From Caryophanales bacterium UBA6356 (lineage in GTDB: Bacteria; Bacillota_I; Bacilli_A; RFN20; CAG-826), in the NCBI GenBank assembly GCA_002440125.1, contig DJRQ01000005.1:1-35237 (forward strand): a stretch of DNA of 35,237 nt, given 5' to 3'. The notes under the pieces are model-generated. The model saw only the letters and a program-made list of their open reading frames with translations. It did no database searches and was not told where the DNA came from. Every line of letters starts with the position of its first letter. Positions within the stretch are counted from its first letter, which is position 1. Positions 16,721 through 24,766 of this stretch are shown here, piece after piece. Both the position numbers and the translations under genes were made by a program.

Positions 16721-19351
16721 TTATTCAACGTAGCTAGACATGGCGACCGAATATGGGATTTCATCCCAGCCAAACTGGAAGTTTGTGAACTTATAGTTGC
16801 CACCGACTTCATTGGCTCCGCCGAAATGGGCATGGATGACAGTTAGAACATCCTTATCGATCCCATTCTCTTTGAAATCCATATAGACATCTATGCCTTC
16901 GACCGTGAGAGCGTCGGTTGCGTTAATTTCGCTTCCATCGCTTACTTTGCGAAGATAAAGGTGCTCTTCGCCTTCGTGATTCGGGAATAAAGTCGCCAAA
17001 TCGACGTTACCCGTTGTCATGAATTGGAAACGGAACTCGGCGAGATTGTTATTGCCATCCCCTGCCAAATGGAAATAGAGACGATCGCTCTTCTTGACGA
17101 AATCTAAGCCGAAGCCATAAGCATATTGAGACTTCTCAGGAATGGTCACATCTTTGTCTGTGCCATCGAACTTTTCAAGGTATTGTTCCTCGGCAAGATA
17201 AAGTTTGCCAACATTGGCGAGGCCGCTAAAGCCATCGAGTCCGCAAGCAAAATCCACCTTGGTACCATCCATAGGCGTATCAGAAGCCTCAAAATCAATC
17301 CAAACAGTAGTCACTTCTGTTGGCAGGATTTCGTCCGCTTTCACGCGACGGCCATTCATATAAGCGACAACCTTCCCATCTTTGAACCAGTTGGATTTGC
17401 CATCAAATTCATAACGGAAAGAGCCGATGGTAGCCTGGCCATCTCCTTTCACTTCGAAGCCAAAGTAACGAGATGAAACCTTTTCGAAAGCGCCCAAATG
17501 ACGATAGCCGCTTGTATCTACATCTATACCTTCCACTTCGGATGACACTTTGGCGGTTTCATGCACCGCTTCGGCGTTGGCCATAAAGATGCTTCCGATC
17601 TTGATGGCTTTCGAACCGGTGTAATAAATATCGACGGTGGAAGCTTTTTCCTGCCCAACTTTAGCGATTGGCGACATAGCTTTGTGATAAGCAAGGTCAA
17701 CGACATACCATGTGTAACCATTCACATCGGCATATGGATTCGATGTTTCCGTATCGCCATAGGTCTTAACGCCTTCGGCGGCATAGGCTTGGTTGAAATA
17801 GAGTTCCGAAGTCAACTCGCCCGTCTTAAAACGGAAGTTATTAAGGTCATATCCTTCCTCCCCTTTGATGGCGAAGACGAGATATTGGTAGCCTGTGCAA
17901 TCGCGAGAAGTTTTCGTTTTGAGGTTATAGTAATCGGTTGTGGCCGGAAGAGAGACATCGGTTCCATCGAGAACGATATCTTGACCATTCCCATTGGCAT
18001 TATAAGAAAGGGTATAGTCGATCCCGGAGTCTATATTCGCTTGGAGAGCGTGACTCTTGTCATAATCGCGATCCAAACCATTGATTTCACGGTTGAAGTT
18101 ATCGACGATCACGCTTTCAGAAGTGTTAAGGTGTGGGAAGACTTTGTTTAGCGTAGGTACTTCGAGGCTCGTCATAAAGACGTTGGAAATGGAAAGCATC
18201 TTATCGCCGCCATTCTTGATTTCCACGGTTTTGACGGTCTTCTCACCCGCAATAGCGCTTAAATCAATCACATAATTCGCATATGCACCGTTAACGGCGT
18301 TGACAAGATGTTTCTCGCCATCGGCAAGTAATTCCGACCAGTTCTTGGTGATTTTGCTATCATCGCTTAAAGTGATAGTAAGGCTGGCGTTAGTCGTATC
18401 GCCTTGCAAGGAATAGACAATATGGTTCTTCTTTGAAGCTTCCTCGCTTAAATTGGGGGTCGTATACGCCTCATCCTTCGAAAGGGTAATGCCTTTCCGA
18501 ACAAGGATCGTCGACCCTCCTTCTGCTCCACCCCACCAAGCGCCAGGAACGTTTAAAGTTGGCGCATTGAGATTCGATCGGTTGAAGTCATCAAGAACGG
18601 TTCTAGTCGTTCCAACATAGGTGAAAACATCTTCAATTTCGATTTGCGCGCTTACTGTGGCATTTTCTTTGGCGCGAAGATGGAAAGCGATGACTTTTTG
18701 GCCAACGGTCGTTCCAACTTCTTCACCAGTGCTTTTCATTTTATAAGCGACATCTTCGCCCAAAGTATTGACGGCATTGACCAAAATATCTTGGAATTCA
18801 TCTGTGAGTTCAGGATTTTGCTCTTCATCGTTATTAAGGGATTCACCCAAATCGATTTGGATATCATCCCAAGCATCGTCGCCGCGAAGTTCCAACACAA
18901 GATCGCTTAGCTTGATACTGCCTTTAGTCACCCGCATCTTAAAGCCAAGGCCGTTTTGCCCCAGATGCATCGCTTCGAAAGATCCGCTGGCGAGCTTATA
19001 GATTGGCTTGTCTTTGGACATCGGGAAAGAAGGAAGGTTGTTATCGATGTTAACCATCAAATAACCCTTATTCTTCGTGCCAGTGGTCTTTCCGGCAATG
19101 TTTTCGCCAGAGAAATCCTCGACTTCGACATCGAAACGATCGTCAAAGTCTCGAGTAACGGCATCCGGATCCACCGTGCTCACAAATTCTTCCATCGTCG
19201 TTACTGGGGGGACTTCCGAACTCAAGCCGCTATCACTAGAAGAAGGCGGATTCGAAGAAGCGCTTGGTACTGGCGCATCCCCTCCGCACGAGACAAGTGG
19301 CAAGGCGCATAAAAGCGACGCCATGCTCATAACGAATATTTTCTTTTTCAT
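16721..19351 (-). CDS. Large repeat-containing surface lipoprotein, function unknown
   Basis: 876 residues. The signal peptide has lipobox LVSC (Cys22), followed by a Ser/Pro-rich linker (about 25-55). The rest is a series of beta-rich modules, apparently diverged copies of one another. Examples are TVLDDFNRS and VIVDNFNRE, and YFGFEVKGDGQATIGSFRYEF against LYFHLAGDGNNNLAEFRFQF. I see no catalytic motif and no known family. Position inside a glycan operon suggests a surface glycan-binding or scaffold role, like CBM-type beta-sandwiches, but that is inference. The ATG at 19351 (AAGGAGG, 8 bases upstream) is preferred over a TTG six bases earlier. It begins 35 bases after the stop of the upstream gene. 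Confidence 0.85.
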   Translation of the reverse strand: MKKKIFVMSMASLLCALPLVSCGGDAPVPSASSNPPSSSDSGLSSEVPPVTTMEEFVSTVDPDAVTRDFDDRFDVEVEDFSGENIAGKTTGTKNKGYLMVNIDNNLPSFPMSKDKPIYKLASGSFEAMHLGQNGLGFKMRVTKGSIKLSDLVLELRGDDAWDDIQIDLGESLNNDEEQNPELTDEFQDILVNAVNTLGEDVAYKMKSTGEEVGTTVGQKVIAFHLRAKENATVSAQIEIEDVFTYVGTTRTVLDDFNRSNLNAPTLNVPGAWWGGAEGGSTILVRKGITLSKDEAYTTPNLSEEASKKNHIVYSLQGDTTNASLTITLSDDSKITKNWSELLADGEKHLVNAVNGAYANYVIDLSAIAGEKTVKTVEIKNGGDKMLSISNVFMTSLEVPTLNKVFPHLNTSESVIVDNFNREINGLDRDYDKSHALQANIDSGIDYTLSYNANGNGQDIVLDGTDVSLPATTDYYNLKTKTSRDCTGYQYLVFAIKGEEGYDLNNFRFKTGELTSELYFNQAYAAEGVKTYGDTETSNPYADVNGYTWYVVDLAYHKAMSPIAKVGQEKASTVDIYYTGSKAIKIGSIFMANAEAVHETAKVSSEVEGIDVDTSGYRHLGAFEKVSSRYFGFEVKGDGQATIGSFRYEFDGKSNWFKDGKVVAYMNGRRVKADEILPTEVTTVWIDFEASDTPMDGTKVDFACGLDGFSGLANVGKLYLAEEQYLEKFDGTDKDVTIPEKSQYAYGFGLDFVKKSDRLYFHLAGDGNNNLAEFRFQFMTTGNVDLATLFPNHEGEEHLYLRKVSDGSEINATDALTVEGIDVYMDFKENGIDKDVLTVIHAHFGGANEVGGNYKFTNFQFGWDEIPYSVAMSSYVE

Positions 19352-19386
19352 GTGCAAAACCTCCTTATTTTCTTGATATGCACAAT

Positions 19387-22041
19387 TTATTTGGCTCCAT
19401 AGGCGCTAATTTCGGAAAGTTGAGCTCCATAGTTTCCGCTAGCGTCGTTGGAACTTATGACTAATTTGAGATAACGACATGCCGTGCCATCAAGATCAAT
19501 GATGTTACGGTTTCCGGTTGTCGGATCGAAAAGGTAGGGCGTTTCTTCTTTTATGACCTTAAATTCCGTTTTCTTCGCATCATAGGCAAGGGCGCTATCG
19601 CTCGCTAGAAGAGTGATCTTTTGCGTTCGAGCTCCCCAAGTAAGGGCGGGAGGAACCGAAAGCACGACTTTTTGAAGCTTATAGAGATCGCCAAGGTCGA
19701 TGACGATATGGGCTGGTAAGGATTTAGATTCGTAATAACTCGTCCCCGTAGGGTCGCCATCTACTACCTTTTGAACGTTATAGACGTCATTATGCTCGGT
19801 CGAATCAACAATCGATTTCATGAAGGTGAGGGAAGGAGGATAGAATTCAATTTCGCTAATAGAATAATGAGTGGCCCTTGCAATATCGTCGGTGCGATAA
19901 AGGCGAAGTTGAATGCCTTGGAATTCTTGGGCGCTCACATTGATATCGATGATATTTCCGCTCGATGGAGACATCGCGTATTCGTCTTTGGAAAGAAGAC
20001 GAGTGAATTTTTCATTCATTTCACCGGTAGATTTTCTCTTTCTGGCATAGACTTGGATGGAGTAATTAAGCGCGTAGATGTTGTCTTTTTCCCCGACGAT
20101 TCGGATGGTACCGATGGATAGAGGCTCGCTGAATTCATAGGTTATGCTCGCAAACTCATCCGTTTCCCCTTTCCAAGCGCCACTTCGATAGGAAGTGCTG
20201 GAATCGCCATCAAAAGCTTTGGAAGCGTCGTGCCCTTCCAAAACGAAAGGACCCGTTCCATCGTCGGCTGGCGTATTCGTTTTGATCCCAGCGCCATGAG
20301 CGCTTGAAATGGCTTCCGTCTTAGGAGACGCTTTTTCTCCGATGAATGATGGTTCCCCTTCGAAGCGCGAGAAAGCGGGAACGATAAGACCCTCTTGGTT
20401 CTGAGTGACCTTTTGGGTCACCTCCGCATCATCTTTAGTCCCTTCGTAGCGATAAGGAAGAGTGATTCTAGCTCCAAGAACACTATCCAGTTTCTCGAAA
20501 CTGAGGTTTTTCACATACTCATTGGTAACCAGTCCCGCCCCAAAGCTTTCTTTGGAATCGACTTGTTTCCCTTCGATTTCTAGGCCTTTTATTTTCACGT
20601 TTTTAATCGAGGAGACATCATCCTCTCCTTGCATGCGGCCACCGATCGTATCGGACATGGAATAGACCTTGACATCTTCCACAGTCACTCCGTCGACGCT
20701 TCCTCTTTTATCTTTCGATTTCGTCCATTCGGCGTTATAAGCGATCGTAAAATCAAGCAAGAAATCGTTCTCGCCATCGTCTCGATTGTCGCCAAGCATC
20801 TCTCCGTCTTCCAAAGTGATGTGGCGATAGACGACATTCGTGATATTGGCATCGTCGCAATTGTGGAGACTGATAACCGCTTTATGGAAATTATGGACGA
20901 CGGTGATGTTTTCGAAAATGATGTTATCCATCTTCGGACCATAGGTTTCGTAGCCGACTTCCATTGATTGAGCTAAATCCGTCCAAATGGTTACATCGTG
21001 TACATGAACATTCGCCGTGCTCGTTTTGTCATCGTTTTTAACCACAACCGAGTCGTCCCACGTGCGAACGTAACCGCCGCTGACTTCGACATCCTCGCAA
21101 GATTGAATGGAAATGCCATCGCCATTGCTTCTCGCCGAAATGATTTTCACGTTCGAAACAAGAACGTTTTTGCATTTCCATAGATGCAACGTCCAACCGG
21201 CAGGATCAAAGAAAGCCACGTCTTTGATGGTGAGATTATTGACGCGACGCATGACCACCGGAATCGTATATTCGCTGCTCGTTCCTCTTTTATATAAGGA
21301 ACCACTCACGATGCCTCGTCCCCGAATCGTGATGTCATGGAGCCCTTCGGCGCCGAATTGACCATAGACATAAGCGCCGCCAGCCAAATAAATCGTCATA
21401 TTGCTTTTTAATGGAAAAGCGTCCGCTTTGTAGGCGCCAGGGCCAACATAAAGAATGTTCGGATCTTTAGCCGCTTCTTCTTCGGTGATTGGATCTTCTT
21501 CAATGCCGTTGGCGAATAGATGGATCGCCGTATTGGGATCATCATTATATTCAACGATGTAATTGCCGTTATATTGGAGATCGAATGAAATCACATTATC
21601 GGAAACGCTTGCTGCATAGCCATAGACAAGAGGTCGCACCACCGCTTTATGAACGGTAATGCCTTCTTTCTTGATTTTTATCTCGACGTGTACCTTTCCC
21701 TCGAAATCAAAAATGGAGGCGTAGGTCTTGTCTTGGCTATCGGTCCAAGAGAAAACGCGGGCGTGATTCACACGGGTTTCATAAACGAAAAGACTGTTCC
21801 CATTCACCGATATCGATACGTCTTCTGAACTTTTTAAAATAGAAGGCCCCTCGTAAGTGACGAGTTTCGTTTTCTCGACCACTTTGTCCGACTGAACGAA
21901 ATTTTGTTCGTTGTAATAATTCCCGGAATCCGATGAAGTTACAGAACTTTTTCCGTTTTCGCCTTCGCTTTGGCAAGAAAATAAGCCGAAAGACAAAAAT
22001 GGTAGAACCAGAAGCGGACAAAACTTTTTCGTTTTACTCAT
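19387..22041 (-). CDS. Surface lipoprotein with GH28/GH49-like beta-helix and two discoidin domains
   Basis: 884 residues: lipobox LFSC (Cys23), a beta-sandwich (about 50-195), a right-handed beta-helix (about 200-560), then two F5/8 type C (discoidin, CBM32-like) domains at about 580-735 and 740-884. In the helix, SNGDGIS (D308) and WDDS (D329, D330) have the 0/+21/+22 spacing of the three catalytic aspartates of GH28 polygalacturonases. The GH28 GHG and RIK motifs are absent, and the N-terminal LYVGPGAY...GRGIVSG layout recalls GH49 dextranases. It is probably an endo-acting polysaccharide hydrolase on the cell surface; the substrate (pectic or alpha-glucan) is open. It is the first gene of the operon, with AGAGGA before the ATG. 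Confidence 0.82.
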   Translation of the reverse strand: MSKTKKFCPLLVLPFLSFGLFSCQSEGENGKSSVTSSDSGNYYNEQNFVQSDKVVEKTKLVTYEGPSILKSSEDVSISVNGNSLFVYETRVNHARVFSWTDSQDKTYASIFDFEGKVHVEIKIKKEGITVHKAVVRPLVYGYAASVSDNVISFDLQYNGNYIVEYNDDPNTAIHLFANGIEEDPITEEEAAKDPNILYVGPGAYKADAFPLKSNMTIYLAGGAYVYGQFGAEGLHDITIRGRGIVSGSLYKRGTSSEYTIPVVMRRVNNLTIKDVAFFDPAGWTLHLWKCKNVLVSNVKIISARSNGDGISIQSCEDVEVSGGYVRTWDDSVVVKNDDKTSTANVHVHDVTIWTDLAQSMEVGYETYGPKMDNIIFENITVVHNFHKAVISLHNCDDANITNVVYRHITLEDGEMLGDNRDDGENDFLLDFTIAYNAEWTKSKDKRGSVDGVTVEDVKVYSMSDTIGGRMQGEDDVSSIKNVKIKGLEIEGKQVDSKESFGAGLVTNEYVKNLSFEKLDSVLGARITLPYRYEGTKDDAEVTQKVTQNQEGLIVPAFSRFEGEPSFIGEKASPKTEAISSAHGAGIKTNTPADDGTGPFVLEGHDASKAFDGDSSTSYRSGAWKGETDEFASITYEFSEPLSIGTIRIVGEKDNIYALNYSIQVYARKRKSTGEMNEKFTRLLSKDEYAMSPSSGNIIDINVSAQEFQGIQLRLYRTDDIARATHYSISEIEFYPPSLTFMKSIVDSTEHNDVYNVQKVVDGDPTGTSYYESKSLPAHIVIDLGDLYKLQKVVLSVPPALTWGARTQKITLLASDSALAYDAKKTEFKVIKEETPYLFDPTTGNRNIIDLDGTACRYLKLVISSNDASGNYGAQLSEISAYGAK

Positions 22042-22100
22042 GAGAACATCCTCTTATAGCCATCATTATGAACGAGGTTTTTCTAAAAGAAAGAAGAATA

Positions 22101-22131
22101 GTTAACCGCTTAACTAAGTTAACAATGTTAA
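22101..22131 (-). promoter_or_regulatory. Array of GTTAA palindromes, likely LacI-type operators of the glycan operon
   Basis: GTTAA-CCGC-TTAAC (22101-22114) is a palindrome with a central CG, the layout of LacI-family operators. It overlaps TTAAC-TAA-GTTAA (22110-22122), and GTTAAC and GTTAAA follow to 22131. The array lies about 60-90 bases upstream of the lipoprotein ATG. A candidate -10 TATAAA (22144-22149, minus) precedes it, which would put the array in the early transcribed region. The LacI gene next door is the natural binder. Confidence 0.55.
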
Positions 22132-22175
22132 ATAACTACGTTATTTATATTACGAAAAGAATTAACAAAATTAAA

Positions 22176-22189
22176 TGAAAGCCCTTTCA
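22176..22189. promoter_or_regulatory. TGAAAGCCCTTTCA palindrome: cre-like site or weak lacI terminator
   Basis: It differs from the CcpA cre consensus TGWAANCGNTNWCA at one core position. It starts right after the lacI stop and on the minus strand is followed by TTTAATTTTG, so a short terminator hairpin is the alternative reading. Confidence 0.35.
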
Positions 22190-22190
22190 A

Positions 22191-23207
22191 TCACAATGAT
22201 TTTACGGAGTTTCTGACAATCAATTTTGGTTCGATGACAACCGTTCGCGGAGATTGTTCTTTGTCTTGGATGGCATTCATAAGGCAAGAGGCCGCAAAGC
22301 GACCCTTTTCCCCAATATCCTGCCGAATGGTGGTAAGACCTGGATAAATATAATTCGCCGAAGCAATATCGTCGAAACCAATAACGCTTAAACGATCGGG
22401 TATTGCGATATTGAGCTCATGAAAGCGATGAATGAGGCCGATAGCCACAATATCGCTATCGCAAACCACAGCTGTAATCTCATCTAGACGAGGCAATAAG
22501 GCATCCGCCAAAAGAGTTCCGTCTTCAAAGGTGGTCTTTGTGTGGAAGACGAAATCCTCTCGAAAAGGAATCTTGTGATAGCGGAGCGATTGCAAATAAC
22601 CTTCATATCTTTTTTGATTGAGGAGGGATTTGGAGCTGCCTTCAGCATAAGCGATATGCCGATGCCCTTTCTCAATCAGGTAACTTGTCGCGAGATAAAC
22701 TCCGCCTAGGTCATTCACTCGGATGTTATTAAAGCCATGTGCTTCTTCGTTATAGACGTCGACAAGAACGGAGGGAATGCCCATCTTCCGTAAGGCGGAA
22801 AGGCTAGCTCCACTATAAAGGCCGAATAAGACAAGGCCTTCGAATGAGTGGCTTTGAAGCCAAGAAAGAAGGCTTTTTTCGCTTTTTAAAGAGCCAATAA
22901 CCAAATCGTAGCCTTCTAAAGAGAGGCCTTTTAAAAAGGAGCTTATGAATTCGGCGTAAAAAGGATTGGAGGACATGCCGTTTGAAGCGTCGTCATAGGG
23001 AAGAGAAAGTCCGATAAGTTTGCTTTTGCCTGTGCTCAAAGAGATGGCGGCATGATCGGGAATATAGCCCATGACATTCATAGCCTTAATGACTTCTTTT
23101 TTTGTTTTTTCGCTTATTTTCCCCTTGCCATTGATGACATAGCTCACGGTAGCCGGAGAGACATGGGCCGCTTCAGCAACATTATAGATGCTCACTTTTT
23201 TGGCCAT
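22191..23207 (-). CDS. LacI/GalR-family regulator, probable local repressor of the glycan operon
   Basis: 338 residues. The N-terminal helix-turn-helix is YNVAEAAHVSPATVSYVING (about 8-27), with hinge YIPDHAAISLSTGKSKLIG, and a periplasmic-binding-like effector domain to the end (RHIAYAEGS, AVVCDSDIVAIGLI, VIGFDDI, TTIRQDIGEKG). It sits 149 bases upstream of the glycan operon in the same orientation, with LacI-type palindromes in the gap, so control by an imported sugar is likely. Its ATG shares one base with the TAA of rmuC (TAATG), and GAGGA in the end of rmuC serves as its ribosome binding site. It is therefore probably transcribed from the rmuC promoter. Confidence 0.92.
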   Translation of the reverse strand: MAKKVSIYNVAEAAHVSPATVSYVINGKGKISEKTKKEVIKAMNVMGYIPDHAAISLSTGKSKLIGLSLPYDDASNGMSSNPFYAEFISSFLKGLSLEGYDLVIGSLKSEKSLLSWLQSHSFEGLVLFGLYSGASLSALRKMGIPSVLVDVYNEEAHGFNNIRVNDLGGVYLATSYLIEKGHRHIAYAEGSSKSLLNQKRYEGYLQSLRYHKIPFREDFVFHTKTTFEDGTLLADALLPRLDEITAVVCDSDIVAIGLIHRFHELNIAIPDRLSVIGFDDIASANYIYPGLTTIRQDIGEKGRFAASCLMNAIQDKEQSPRTVVIEPKLIVRNSVKSL

Positions 23208-24688
23208 TATTCTTCCTCTTCCTCATTCATTCCTATGGATTCACCAGCCGCATCAATCGGTTCCTTATCAATTCCATCCTCCGGTTCAAAGTCGATTTTT
23301 TGGACTCTATCGAATCTCTTTCCGATCTTCCCAACCGTGGTATCGAATTGCCCAGATTTTTTCACCAACCCTTGAATGCTATTATTCAAAGCCTCCCATC
23401 TTGGAGCAAACTTTCTAAATTCATTGCCAAGGGCATTGAGTTCTTCATTGATTTTGGCGATGTTTTTGCTCTTTTTGGCATCGATTTGAATGACGCGGAA
23501 GGAAGCAAGAAGAGGTTGCAAAATGGTCGGAGAGACAAGAACGACCGCTTTCCTTTTGGCGTAGTCGATGAGTTCAGGGAATTCGTTATGGATATAGGCG
23601 AAGACGCCGTCATTAGGTATAAACATGATGGCATTGGAAATCGTTTTCCCTTTGATGATGTATTTGGAAGTCTCGTCTATCCTTAATTTAGTGGCGTTTT
23701 TGAAGGCATTTTTCGCTTTTTCAATTTCTTCGTCGGATAGGTGGGCATTGCTATCGAACAAATCCTCATAACCGGTAAGAGAGAATTTGCTATCAATGCA
23801 AATAATTTGGTGATGGGCCTCGCCATCTAGGAAAATGACGGCGTCTGGTCGAAGCTCTTTTTCGTCGCCTTTCGCTTTTTCCAAAACGTATTGTGTGTCA
23901 TAAAGGAGACCTTTGCTTCCTTCGAAAAGATTTTCCAAAAGGAGCTCCAATTGGAATTCTCCATATTTTCCTCTTTCTTGATTGTTCGAAAGAACGTCTT
24001 TAAGAGAAGTGATTTCGTTTTGGAGGCTATTGATGTTCTTTTGGGCCTCTTCGACCATTCCAAGTTGTTTTTGAAGATTGACCATCGATTCGGAGGTTCC
24101 TTTGAAGCCATCGTTAAGAGATTGATTCACTCGATCATTAATGGTTTTCATAGAAAGATCAATACGTTCATTCATGGTCTTCATTTGAAGGAGAAGCGCG
24201 CTATTAATGGTGCTTTGGAAGTCGTTAAGGCGCTTGGTGTCGGCATCGGCCAAATCCTTCATCGATTTCCTCACCGCATCCATTTGCTCGTTCGTCTTGG
24301 AAGTTATATCCGATATCCTACGGTCGATAGTCTCATTCATGGTCTTCACTTGATTGTTGAGATTGGTATTCACGACTTGCTGGAAATCACTCAATCTTTT
24401 GTTGTCTATCTCCGATTCTTCTTTCATCATCTTGAGCAAGGCATTGGATTGCGCTTGGAGTTTCGCTTCCATTTCTCCTTCCATCCTCAAAGAAATGTTC
24501 TTCTCTAGATTTTCAATGGTTGTTTTAATCTCGGCGCTGTTACGAATTTGATTATTTTGAAGTTCAGATAAATCAATCAAAACGGGTTCTACCATTGATT
24601 TTTGTTTTTTTATTAAGAAAACAAGAAGAACGGTGAAGGCCGTAAGAAAGGCCAAAATAGCAAAAATGAGCGTTATAATCTCAAGCAT
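23207..24688 (-). CDS. rmuC: RmuC family protein (DNA recombination/genome stability)
   Basis: 493 residues. One N-terminal membrane helix (about 3-27) is followed by a long coiled coil (about 40-240) with repeated MKTMNETIDRRISD / MKTMNERIDLSMKT units, and the RmuC domain (about 250-440) with LRPDAVIFLDGE and ICIDSKFSLTGYEDLF, which fits the family's nuclease-like fold. An acidic tail follows. RmuC limits sequence inversions in E. coli; its activity is not well defined. The ATG at 24688 has GGAGGA 7-8 bases upstream; a TTG 15 bases earlier overlaps that site. It is translationally coupled to the LacI gene, which is an odd pairing. Confidence 0.92.
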   Translation of the reverse strand: MLEIITLIFAILAFLTAFTVLLVFLIKKQKSMVEPVLIDLSELQNNQIRNSAEIKTTIENLEKNISLRMEGEMEAKLQAQSNALLKMMKEESEIDNKRLSDFQQVVNTNLNNQVKTMNETIDRRISDITSKTNEQMDAVRKSMKDLADADTKRLNDFQSTINSALLLQMKTMNERIDLSMKTINDRVNQSLNDGFKGTSESMVNLQKQLGMVEEAQKNINSLQNEITSLKDVLSNNQERGKYGEFQLELLLENLFEGSKGLLYDTQYVLEKAKGDEKELRPDAVIFLDGEAHHQIICIDSKFSLTGYEDLFDSNAHLSDEEIEKAKNAFKNATKLRIDETSKYIIKGKTISNAIMFIPNDGVFAYIHNEFPELIDYAKRKAVVLVSPTILQPLLASFRVIQIDAKKSKNIAKINEELNALGNEFRKFAPRWEALNNSIQGLVKKSGQFDTTVGKIGKRFDRVQKIDFEPEDGIDKEPIDAAGESIGMNEEEEE

Positions 24689-24726
24689 GATGTCTTCCTC
24701 CAAAAAGAAAAGTTCCCTCTCTTTAC

Positions 24727-24735
24727 ATTATAGCA
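24727..24735 (-). promoter_or_regulatory. Extended -10 promoter of the rmuC-lacI unit
   Basis: On the minus strand TGC-TATAAT, with a perfect -10 box and TG extension, lies about 39 bases before the rmuC ATG. There is no clear -35 box, as expected for extended -10 promoters. Confidence 0.6.
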
Positions 24736-24766
24736 AGAAGGAAGGAACGTAATTTGAAAAAGATAT

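Noticed and set aside
17561..18151. Plus-strand frame of 196 codons inside the large lipoprotein gene
   Set aside because: It is antisense to a gene with signal peptide, lipobox and ribosome binding site. The isoleucine- and phenylalanine-rich composition is typical of a shadow.
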